Below are positions 57,132 through 64,000 of a stretch of DNA of 64,000 bases, one piece after another. The notes beneath the pieces were generated by a model. It did not search any database. It was not told the origin of the DNA and saw only the letters and a list, made by a program, of their open reading frames with translations. Both the position numbers and the translations under genes were made by a program. The stretch is from Methylotenera oryzisoli (GTDB lineage: Bacteria > Pseudomonadota > Gammaproteobacteria > Burkholderiales > Methylophilaceae): the NCBI GenBank assembly GCA_945907735.1, contig CAMDTL010000002.1, forward strand, positions 1-64,000, read 5' to 3'. Numbering within the stretch: position 1 is the first letter of the stretch; the number at the start of each line of letters is the position of its first letter.

Positions 57132-58415
57132 ATGAAAGTACTTGTTTTAGGCGCTGGTGTCATTGGTGTAACGAGCGCGTATTACCTAGTAAAAAAAGGC
57201 TTTGAGGTGACAGTGATTGACCGTCAGCCAGCCGTGGGCTTAGAGACAAGCTTTGCCAATGCTGGGCAAATTTCGCCAGGTTATGCTGCGCCGTGGGCAG
57301 CACCTGGTGTGCCGCTGAAGGCGCTTAAATGGTTGTTTCAACGCCATTCACCACTCGCGTTGAAGACAGATTTCACGCTGTGGCAACTGCATTGGTCGCT
57401 CAAACTTTTAGGTAACTGCACCGCCAAGCATTACGACACCAACAAAGAGCGCATGGTGCGCTTAGCGGAATATAGTCGCGATTGCATAGGCGAGCTACGT
57501 AACGAGACTGGCATTGCCTACGAAGGTCGCACCAAGGGCACGTTGCAGGTGTTTCGTACACAAAAGCAGTTGGATGCCGAAGCCAAAGATATCAAAGTGT
57601 TAACGCGTCTTGGCGTTCCATTTGAGCATCTAGACCCCGATGGCTGCGCCCGCGCAGAACCAGCGTTGGCGCTGGTGAAAGATAATTTTTTAGGCGGTTT
57701 GCGTTTACCGCACGATGAAACGGGCGATTGCCAGCTTTTTACCAGCAATTTGGCTAAAAAAGCAAAAGTGCTCGGTGTGAAATTTCGTCAAGATGTGCAA
57801 ATTGAACGTTTGTTAATTGAAAATGGCAAATTGAGTGGTGTAGCAATCACTATAGCATCTGGCACAGAAAGTAACAGAGCAATGCTGCAAGCTGATCAAT
57901 ACGTGGTAGCGCTGGGCAGCTACACACGTAAGCTTATGCAGGCGCTGCATATACAAATTCCCGTCTATCCGGTCAAAGGTTATTCGCTCACCGTTCCGGT
58001 GATTAATGCCGCTATGGCGCCCGTTTCCACGGTGATGGATGAGACTTACAAAGTAGCCATTACGCGCTTTGACGATAGAATTAGAGTAGGTGGCATGGCC
58101 GAGCTGGCGGGATTTGATTTTAGCCTCAATCCGCACCGTCGCAAAACGTTAGAAATGGTGCTTAATGGCTTGTTTCCGAATGGCGGCGATGTGTCAAAAT
58201 CGCTGTTTTGGACAGGCTTGCGCCCGATGACGCCAGATGGCACGCCCATTATTGGTCGTGCATCAGCTAACTATAACAACGTTTGGCTCAATACTGGGCA
58301 CGGAACTTTAGGATGGACGATGGCATGCGGCTCGGCGCAAGTGCTAGCGGATTTGATTGCTGGCCAGAAACCTGCAATACAAAGTGACGATTTAAGTTTA
58401 AGTCGTTACAATTAA
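57132..58415 (+). CDS. dadA: D-amino acid dehydrogenase small subunit
   Basis: A 427-residue FAD enzyme of the inner membrane that oxidises D-alanine to pyruvate and ammonia, giving electrons to quinone. The FAD motif [13 protein letters not shown] is at residues 7-19 and the DadA hallmark [20 protein letters not shown] follows; the C-terminal FAD loop is [15 protein letters not shown]. It lies upstream of alanine racemase in the same direction, separated by a 175-bp gap that holds a palindromic repeat element. Confidence 0.93.
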   Translation: MKVLVLGAGVIGVTSAYYLVKKGFEVTVIDRQPAVGLETSFANAGQISPGYAAPWAAPGVPLKALKWLFQRHSPLALKTDFTLWQLHWSLKLLGNCTAKHYDTNKERMVRLAEYSRDCIGELRNETGIAYEGRTKGTLQVFRTQKQLDAEAKDIKVLTRLGVPFEHLDPDGCARAEPALALVKDNFLGGLRLPHDETGDCQLFTSNLAKKAKVLGVKFRQDVQIERLLIENGKLSGVAITIASGTESNRAMLQADQYVVALGSYTRKLMQALHIQIPVYPVKGYSLTVPVINAAMAPVSTVMDETYKVAITRFDDRIRVGGMAELAGFDFSLNPHRRKTLEMVLNGLFPNGGDVSKSLFWTGLRPMTPDGTPIIGRASANYNNVWLNTGHGTLGWTMACGSAQVLADLIAGQKPAIQSDDLSLSRYN

Positions 58416-58461
58416 CTATGTTTTATAGTGTTAAAACTTCCACATATATCATATTTTTTAG

Positions 58462-58571
58462 CGTCATTCCGTGCTTGACACGGAATCTGGTGACTTTAAA
58501 GATTCTGGATACCGACTTTGCGAGTGTTTGCTTTGCAAATTTCCTGCTTAAACCGTTTTGTCGGCATGACG
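58462..58571 (+). repeat. Interspersed palindromic repeat between dadA and alr
   Basis: The element runs from CGTCATTCC to ATGACG, giving short inverted ends. It begins with a perfect hairpin ATTCCGTG-CTTGA-CACGGAAT (58466-58486). This type of GTCATTCC repeat is common as dispersed non-autonomous elements in proteobacteria. Copies of related type occur near 11.95 kb and 60.2 kb. It separates dadA from the alr ribosome site AGGTG. Confidence 0.75.
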
Positions 58572-58590
58572 GCGTTTTTAGGTGTCAATA

Positions 58591-59658
58591 ATGTCTCGCC
58601 CAGCTATCGCCCACATCAGCTTAGACGCGTTCCGCCACAATTACCGTGTGGCAAAAACAATGCACGGCGGTAAATCGCTCGCGGTCATCAAAGCCAATGC
58701 TTATGGACACGGTGCTGTGCAATGTGCCAAAGCGATTGAAAATGAAGCCGATGGCTTTGCCGTGGCGTGTTTAGAAGAAGCGATTCAGTTGCGGCAAACG
58801 GGCATAAAAAAAGCTATCTTATTGTTAGATGGTTTTTTTGAAGCGGTTGAGCTAGCAGAAATTGTCGCCAATGATTTGTGGATTGTCGTGCACGCAGAGT
58901 GGCAAATTGACATGCTACTTGCGGCAGAACTTGCAAAACCGCTGCAAATTTGGCTAAAAATGGATAGCGGTATGCATCGCGTTGGTTTAAATCATGCTGC
59001 CTATCAACAAGCATACATGAGGCTTTTAGGGCATGTTAATGTAGAAAAAATTGTGCTCATGAGCCACTTTGCGAATGCCGATAATTTAGAAAGTGAACAT
59101 ACCAATCAGCAAATTGCGCTTTTTCAAAACGCCATACAAAATTTAGGTGTTGAAGATGTGAGCATGGCCAATTCGGCGGCGATTCTCGGCTGGCCGCAAG
59201 CCCGTGCCAACTGGTCGCGCCCTGGTATTATGCTCTACGGTGCAGATCCGCTTTATGACGCAAAAACGCCGCTGCGCGTGGTGATGCAGCTTACCTCGCG
59301 AATCATATCCATCCGCACCATTCAAACAGGCGAATCTATCGGCTACGGCAGTATATTTACGGCGGATAAAGAAAGCATAATCGGTGTGGTCGCGTGCGGC
59401 TATGCTGACGGTTACCCACGTAGCGCAAGCAATGCGCCTGCCGCGGTAGATGGAACCGTGACCAAAGTCATTGGTCGCGTTTCCATGGATATGTTGATGG
59501 TAGATTTGACCGATATTCCAACTGCAAAAATAGGTTCAACCGTTGAGTTGTGGGGAGACCAAGTATTGGCGAACGACGTTGCCAAAGCCGCTGGAACGAT
59601 TGCCTACGAATTGTTTTGCAACGTGAAGCGCATACAATTTACCTACTCAGATAATTAA
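58591..59658 (+). CDS. alr: Alanine racemase
   Basis: A 355-residue PLP enzyme that interconverts L- and D-alanine. PLP Lys34 lies in AVIKANAYGHG, and the catalytic tyrosine region is ESIGYGSIF with the C-terminal domain motif VACGYADGYPRSASN. The ATG at 58591 fits the conserved MSRPAIAHISLDAFRHN; a GTG three codons earlier also reads in frame. Its place between dadA and ridA indicates a catabolic (DadX-type) role, but it may also serve the cell wall. Confidence 0.93.
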   Translation: MSRPAIAHISLDAFRHNYRVAKTMHGGKSLAVIKANAYGHGAVQCAKAIENEADGFAVACLEEAIQLRQTGIKKAILLLDGFFEAVELAEIVANDLWIVVHAEWQIDMLLAAELAKPLQIWLKMDSGMHRVGLNHAAYQQAYMRLLGHVNVEKIVLMSHFANADNLESEHTNQQIALFQNAIQNLGVEDVSMANSAAILGWPQARANWSRPGIMLYGADPLYDAKTPLRVVMQLTSRIISIRTIQTGESIGYGSIFTADKESIIGVVACGYADGYPRSASNAPAAVDGTVTKVIGRVSMDMLMVDLTDIPTAKIGSTVELWGDQVLANDVAKAAGTIAYELFCNVKRIQFTYSDN

Positions 59659-59668
59659 GGTGCTTAAC

Positions 59669-60043
59669 ATGAAAATCATCCAAACCCCTAATGCCCCCGC
59701 CGCTATTGGCCCGTATTCGCAAGCCATGCAAGTGGGCGATTTTTTATTTACCTCAGGCCAAATTCCGCTGCGCGCAGACGGCACACTGAACGACGGTGAC
59801 ATTACCGTGCAAACCACACAGGTATTGGCGAACCTGCAAGCGGTAATTGAAGCCGCAGGTGCGCGCTTAAATAAGGTGGTTAAAACCACTGTGTTTATGA
59901 AAAACTTGGATGATTTTGTCGCCATGAATAAAGTGTATGGCGACACTTTTGGTAGCCACGCGCCCGCGCGCTCTACCGTGCAAGTGGTCAAACTGCCACG
60001 TGATGTGCTGGTGGAAATTGAAGCGATTGTTTCGTTGATTTGA
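59669..60043 (+). CDS. ridA: RidA family 2-iminoalkanoate deaminase
   Basis: A 124-residue trimeric enzyme that hydrolyses reactive enamine/imine intermediates such as 2-aminoacrylate. Family features are IGPYSQAMQVGDFLFTSGQI, VVKTTVFMKNLDDF and the catalytic arginine in PARSTVQVVKLP. It starts 10 bp after alr with AAGG upstream of the ATG. Aminoacrylate is known to inactivate alanine racemase, so the pairing is functionally sensible; a dadA-ridA-dadX order exists in pseudomonads. Confidence 0.93.
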   Translation: MKIIQTPNAPAAIGPYSQAMQVGDFLFTSGQIPLRADGTLNDGDITVQTTQVLANLQAVIEAAGARLNKVVKTTVFMKNLDDFVAMNKVYGDTFGSHAPARSTVQVVKLPRDVLVEIEAIVSLI

Positions 60044-60099
60044 TTGTGTAAACACTATAGACCTGGCGGTTTCAAGGTCGAAGTGCGAAAAAGTGCAGC

Positions 60100-60232
60100 A
60101 TGATGCTGCCTAAAATCAAATGCGTCTGGCGTAGGCCAGAATCTAGCCGAGGTGTTTGACAGCGAATCTAGCTCAAATGGATTAAAATTTAAACTTGCTT
60201 GGATTCCAGCCTTCGCTGGAATGACGAGTTGG
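60100..60232 (+). repeat. Interspersed palindromic repeat between ridA and the agmatinase-like gene
   Basis: Two hairpins make up the element: CTGGC-GTAG-GCCAG (60126-60139) and ATTCCAGC-CTTC-GCTGGAAT (60203-60222), the second ending in GACG. Its translated form WIPAFAGM is the familiar false peptide produced by this repeat class. It lies just upstream of the ribosome site of the next gene. Confidence 0.75.
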
Positions 60233-60250
60233 AACTTTTGGAGTTTTGTC

Positions 60251-61192
60251 ATGGATCACGCGTTTGCATTCCTTTCTACCAGTGGTTTTTTGGGGATTAC
60301 TATCGACAAAGCCACCAAAAAACCATATGCAATTGCTGGCATTAATTGGGATGGCAGCTGCACTAATCGGCCTGGTGCGCGTTTTGGGCCGAGTGCCATC
60401 CGCAAAGCCAGCCAAATGTTGTGTGATGCCACGCATCCATATTTTGATGTTTCGCCACTCGCGTTTATAAAAGACGTGGGCGATTTGGCTTTACCAAACA
60501 CCAGCATTGATACCATGCGCAGCGCGTTGATGCCGCAAGCGAGCGAGTTGATTAAAGCCCAGACGATGATTTGGCTGGGTGGTGATCACTCCATTACCTT
60601 GCCTTTATTGCGTGCTTACAAAGCCCATTACCAACAACCATTAGCCTGCATACATTTTGATGCGCATTGTGATACTTGGACTGACCATTTTGGTGAACCT
60701 TCTGGTCATGGTACCTGGGTGTATGAGGCCATTACTGAAGGCTTGGTTGACCCAAAATGTTTCGTGCAAATCGGCATACGTTCTGCAGGCGAGCGTGCCG
60801 CGCGTGAGTTTGTGAGTGACCAAGGCGGCAAAATTGTCACGGCGCGCGAGTTGCGTGGCAAAGATGGCGATGCCTTAAAAAACGTCATTGATGAAGTGCG
60901 TAGCCATATGGCGCAAGCTGGCAATCCGCCGCTTTATTTAACGTTTGATATTGATGCGCTTGACCCCGCGTTTGCGCCTGGCACTGGCACACCAGAAGTA
61001 GGCGGCTTGACTACCGCACAGGCCATGACATTGCTAGAAGCGTGGAGCGATTTGAATTGGGTGGGCATGGATTGCACCGAAGTTGCGCCGCCATATGACC
61101 ACGCCGAACTCACCTCAAATGCAGCGGCGGTGATTGTTTGGACTTGGCTGTGCGGGCGCATTTCAGCAAAAAATAATGTCAAAAAATATTGA
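60251..61192 (+). CDS. speB: Ureohydrolase, agmatinase family
   Basis: A 313-residue Mn-dependent enzyme. The metal motifs are GGDHSITLP, HFDAHCDTW and DIDALDPAFAPGTGTPE. Agmatinase splits agmatine to putrescine and urea; guanidinobutyrase or related guanidino-acid hydrolases are alternatives that cannot be excluded. ATG at 60251 has GGAG 8 bases upstream; upstream in-frame sequence belongs to the repeat element. The next gene overlaps its end by 17 bases. Putrescine production would feed PatD-type catabolism encoded nearby. Confidence 0.88.
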   Translation: MDHAFAFLSTSGFLGITIDKATKKPYAIAGINWDGSCTNRPGARFGPSAIRKASQMLCDATHPYFDVSPLAFIKDVGDLALPNTSIDTMRSALMPQASELIKAQTMIWLGGDHSITLPLLRAYKAHYQQPLACIHFDAHCDTWTDHFGEPSGHGTWVYEAITEGLVDPKCFVQIGIRSAGERAAREFVSDQGGKIVTARELRGKDGDALKNVIDEVRSHMAQAGNPPLYLTFDIDALDPAFAPGTGTPEVGGLTTAQAMTLLEAWSDLNWVGMDCTEVAPPYDHAELTSNAAAVIVWTWLCGRISAKNNVKKY

Positions 61193-62501
61193 GTTAAAAG
61201 CCACACAAAATTCTTATTACGCTGCCAGCGCGAATGAGCAGCCTGCGTATTCCAAATTGCAGGCTGATATTGAAACCGACGTGTGTGTGGTGGGAGGCGG
61301 TTTTGCAGGCTTGTCAGCGGCGGTTGAGTTGGCAGACCGTGGCTATCAAGTGGTGGTGTTAGAGGCGCATCACATTGGCTTTGGTGCAAGCGGTCGCAAT
61401 GGCGGGCAATTGATCGCGGGCTTGGCGTGCGAGCAAGCGGTGATTGAGAATGCGCTTGGTTTTGAAGCCGCTAAACAAGTGTGGGCCATGACGTTGGAAG
61501 CCTTGAGTTTAGTGCGCGAGCGTGTGAAACGCTTTGATATCAAGTGTGATTTGGCGGATGGATTTTTAGGTGTTGCGGTGGGCGAAGCTAAAGGCAAAAG
61601 CTTGCGTAAATGGTATGACAGCATGGCTAAAAAATATAATTACGATAGCAATGCAAAATGGATTGAGCCCGCGCATCTGCAGGATTGGATAGCCAGCCAG
61701 CGCTATTTTAATGGCTATTTCGACAAAAACTCTGGGCATTTGCATCCCCTCAATTATTGCCTTGGCTTGGCGCGTGGTGCGTTCAGTTTGGGTGTGCGGA
61801 TTTTTCAGTACTCACCTGTAAGTGGCATGCGGCATGGTGAGAAGGTGATTTTGAAAACCGAGAGTGGCTTAGTCACAGCCAAATTTGTGGTGTTGGCAGG
61901 CAATATCTTTTTACCTGAAATATCTCCACAATTAGCGCCTAGTTTAACCAAACGCATCATGCCAGTCGGCACCTATATTATAGGCACTGCGCCGATTGAT
62001 GCGGATTTGGCTACTAAGTTAATCCCAAGCAATGCTGCCGTATGCGATACCTGTGTGGCGCTCGATTATTTCCGTTTCTCTGCCAAAAAACTAAATGAAG
62101 GCCCTAGAATGATTTTTGGTGGTCGCGTCAGTTATAGCACGCTAACGCCAGCTTACCTGACAGAAAAAATGCAAGCGCGTATGGCGGCCGTTTTCCCGCA
62201 ATTAAAAGATACAAAAGTTGATTTTACTTGGGGTTGTTTTGTGGATATCACCATGAATCGCGCACCAGATTTTGGCCGAGTGGCACCGAATGTGTATTAT
62301 TTGCAAGGCTTTTCAGGCCATGGTGTGGCGCTCACGGGTTTATCTGGCAAGCTGGTGGCAGAGGCGATAAGCGGTCAAGCTGAACGTTTAGATGTTATTT
62401 CGCGCATTTCGCACCATCACTTCCCTGGTGGAAAATTATTGCGTACACCCACGTTGGTGCTGGGCATGGCGTGGTATCAGCTTAGAGAGAAATTCGGTTA
62501 A
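61176..62501 (+). CDS. puuB: FAD-dependent amine oxidase, PuuB-like
   Basis: A 441-residue DAO-family flavoprotein with N-terminal FAD motif VCVVGGGFAGLSAAVELADRG and GFGASGRNGGQL, and the C-terminal GFSGHGVALTGLSGKLVAEA. This pattern matches gamma-glutamylputrescine oxidase PuuB. The gamma-glutamylputrescine synthetase PuuA is not in the window, so the substrate may be another amine. ATG at 61176 overlaps the preceding gene by 17 bases. The 179 bp after it contain no gene. Confidence 0.82.
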   Translation: MSKNIELKATQNSYYAASANEQPAYSKLQADIETDVCVVGGGFAGLSAAVELADRGYQVVVLEAHHIGFGASGRNGGQLIAGLACEQAVIENALGFEAAKQVWAMTLEALSLVRERVKRFDIKCDLADGFLGVAVGEAKGKSLRKWYDSMAKKYNYDSNAKWIEPAHLQDWIASQRYFNGYFDKNSGHLHPLNYCLGLARGAFSLGVRIFQYSPVSGMRHGEKVILKTESGLVTAKFVVLAGNIFLPEISPQLAPSLTKRIMPVGTYIIGTAPIDADLATKLIPSNAAVCDTCVALDYFRFSAKKLNEGPRMIFGGRVSYSTLTPAYLTEKMQARMAAVFPQLKDTKVDFTWGCFVDITMNRAPDFGRVAPNVYYLQGFSGHGVALTGLSGKLVAEAISGQAERLDVISRISHHHFPGGKLLRTPTLVLGMAWYQLREKFG

Positions 62502-62680
62502 AGGGTTTATCTCGATACCACTGGACTAAGGCGTTCCAGTGCAAGTCTGTAAGGCGTATGGGTGTTGGCTCGCATGGCAGTTCATGCGTAGCCAGTCAGC
62601 ATTAAAGAGCGTCCTGCACTTGTTTTGCGCGCAGAAGCAAGCACGAATAAATCGTAAAGCATGCCAATAAAAATTCCAGC

Positions 62681-63256
62681 TTAGAAAGGTGATAAAAATT
62701 GTGCTTCTAAGGTTCTAATGACCGAAACGTTGATCATTTGCAGAAAAATCAGCGCCACAATAGGCGAAAAATCAATACCGCTGGCCATTGGTAGAAAGCG
62801 CTGAATTGGCGCTAATATCGGGCTAGTCAGGCTATTCAGCACGCCAGAAACGGGCGATTGCGGATTTACCCAGCTTAAAATAACTTGCAATAAAATGGCA
62901 TAAAAGAATACGTCTAAAGCGATGCGAGCAACGCCCAGAAAGCTCATGCCTATCAGACCCAGCCATGCCGATTCGCCCGCAACGCTGAGCGGAAAATCGC
63001 GCAACCATAGCAAGCTGAGTTGCAACAAAAGCTGTGTGATGAGCGCTAAAAATAGGGTGGATAAATCAGTCCCCCCCCAGCTTGGAATGATTTTACGTGC
63101 AGGTTTGACGACAAAATCGGTGAGTGACAGCACCATATAAGCTAGTGGATTATTAAAAGATACTCTAAATAATTGCATAAAAAAACGTAGCAAAAACAAT
63201 AGCGTCAGTAAGTTTAAAACGGTGGTGAGTAAAAATGTGAGCGCAGTAGTAAACAC
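62681..63256 (-). CDS. yggT: YggT family membrane protein
   Basis: A 191-residue integral membrane protein made of two YggT repeats, each with two or more helices and the motif P.....R..P..GG.D.SP (VVKPARKIIPSWGGTDLS at about 49-66 and ILAPIQRFLPMASGIDFSP at about 146-164). The family is linked to osmotic shock tolerance. It is encoded 13 bp after proC, a common arrangement. A run of eight G (coding strand, 63078-63071) encodes the first Trp-Gly-Gly. Confidence 0.9.
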   Translation of the reverse strand: MFTTALTFLLTTVLNLLTLLFLLRFFMQLFRVSFNNPLAYMVLSLTDFVVKPARKIIPSWGGTDLSTLFLALITQLLLQLSLLWLRDFPLSVAGESAWLGLIGMSFLGVARIALDVFFYAILLQVILSWVNPQSPVSGVLNSLTSPILAPIQRFLPMASGIDFSPIVALIFLQMINVSVIRTLEAQFLSPF

Positions 63257-63269
63257 TTAATTTTATCCT

Positions 63270-64000
63270 TTATGTTTGGCTTAGTTCATCACCTAAAGTC
63301 TTGGCGCGCGCGCAGGCTTTTTGCGCGGCTAACACAATGGCTTGTTTCACTTTTGAATCGCTCAAACTCAGCAAACCTTGCTCGGTGGTACCGCCTTTTG
63401 ACGTTACTTGTGCACGCAAGGTGGTAATCGGTGTGTCACTGGCGTCGGCTAATAAACTTGCGCCTTTAAAAGTGGCGATGCTAAGCTGCTTGGCCTGTGA
63501 TTCATTGAGCCCCAGCGTCAGCGCGGCCTCGTGCAGCGCTTCGATAAAATAAAATACATATGCAGGGCCGCTTCCAGAAATGGCGGTAATCGCGTCTAAT
63601 TTTTCTTCAGAATCCAGCCATAAAGTGGTGCCCGCGGCACTTAACACTTGGTCTGCTAGCGCAATTTGCATTTTGCTGACATTGGGCATGGCATATAAAC
63701 CAGTGACACCAGCTTGTATTTGCGCTGGCGTGTTGGGCATGGCGCGGATGATGGTGTTGTAGCCGCCCAACCAGCGCGATAAATCTGCCAAGCGAATGCC
63801 GGCCGCAATGGAGATGATGAGTTGGTTTTTTAGCTGTGGTGCGAGTGTTTTGGCGATTTGTGGCAATTGTTGTGGTTTTATTGCCAATACAATCACGTCG
63901 CAAGCTTGTATTTTTGCTAGCTCGGCAGAGGTATTTACGCCAAAGGCGTGCTCAAGTTCCGCGCGTTTATTAGCCTCTAGCTCGACAACTGTAATGTTTT
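63270..64000 (-). CDS. proC: Pyrroline-5-carboxylate reductase, 5' end outside window
   Basis: ProC makes proline from pyrroline-5-carboxylate. The frame stays open to the window edge (NITVVELEANKRAELEHAFG...), so the N-terminal start and dinucleotide-binding loop are missing. The seen part has VIVLAIKPQQL, IIRAMPNTPAQIQAGVTGLYA, the signature AITAISGSGPAYVFYFIEAL and the C-terminal LRAQVTSKGGTTEQGL, all typical. It precedes yggT by 13 bp. Confidence 0.95.
   Translation of the reverse strand, partial: NITVVELEANKRAELEHAFGVNTSAELAKIQACDVIVLAIKPQQLPQIAKTLAPQLKNQLIISIAAGIRLADLSRWLGGYNTIIRAMPNTPAQIQAGVTGLYAMPNVSKMQIALADQVLSAAGTTLWLDSEEKLDAITAISGSGPAYVFYFIEALHEAALTLGLNESQAKQLSIATFKGASLLADASDTPITTLRAQVTSKGGTTEQGLLSLSDSKVKQAIVLAAQKACARAKTLGDELSQT

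Overview
The window reads as a contiguous chromosome segment of a betaproteobacterium. The protein sequences and gene order (isc cluster, thrS-infC-rpmI-rplT-pheST-ihfA, a 14-gene nuo operon without gene fusions, phoBR) fit the Nitrosomonadales, and the family Methylophilaceae (Methylotenera-like) is my best guess. That placement is an inference, because no methylotrophy gene lies in the window. Most of the DNA is core genome; the accessory or decayed parts are the surroundings of two tRNA-Pro-derived repeats (44.4-50.3 kb) and several short palindromic repeat elements.

Layout. 0-0.7 kb: 3' end of RNase G. 0.7-8.0 kb: leftward Fe-S assembly cluster cysE, iscR, a second cysteine desulfurase, iscS, iscU, iscA, hscB, hscA, fdx, with IscR type-1-like boxes before both cysE and iscR. 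8.1-12 kb: trmJ, divergent suhB with a boxA-like leader, a secretin_N pseudogene, a small PLD-like-fold candidate gene coupled to the ribosomal oxygenase roxA. 12-21.3 kb: a molybdopterin oxidoreductase, a lipoprotein-phoR-phoB unit behind a three-repeat Pho box, an OFA-type transporter, ribH-nusB, an SlyD-like isomerase and an 0.8 kb non-coding gap. 21.3-35.6 kb: nuoA-N. 35.7-44.5 kb: an epimerase-like SDR, tRNA-Val, thrS, infC, rpmI, rplT, pheS, pheT, ihfA, a MerR regulator and tRNA-Pro(GGG). 44.5-50.2 kb: polyphosphate genes (ppk, sixA, an H1-like protein, ppx) lying between two 147-bp direct repeats that each contain the 3' part of tRNA-Pro. 50.6-62.5 kb: an outer-membrane protein, then an amine/amino-acid catabolic cluster (beta-alanine-type transaminase, malonate-semialdehyde dehydrogenase, PuuR-like regulator, aminobutyraldehyde dehydrogenase, D-amino acid dehydrogenase, alanine racemase, RidA, agmatinase family, PuuB-like oxidase). 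62.7-64 kb: yggT and the 3' part of proC.

How the parts work together. The isc block makes sulfide (two desulfurases) from cysteine whose synthesis is set by CysE, and IscR probably senses Fe-S status for both. PhoBR appears to control itself and, by a second Pho box, polyphosphate synthesis 28 kb away. The catabolic cluster can be read as a nitrogen-scavenging route: pyruvate accepts amino groups and becomes L-alanine, which the racemase and DadA turn back into pyruvate plus ammonia, while dehydrogenases oxidise the aldehydes and RidA protects the PLP enzymes. The most distinctive observations are the tRNA-Pro repeats around the polyphosphate genes, the H1-like protein between ppk and ppx with its own palindromic operator, the shared IscR box of cysE and iscR, and the boxA upstream of suhB.
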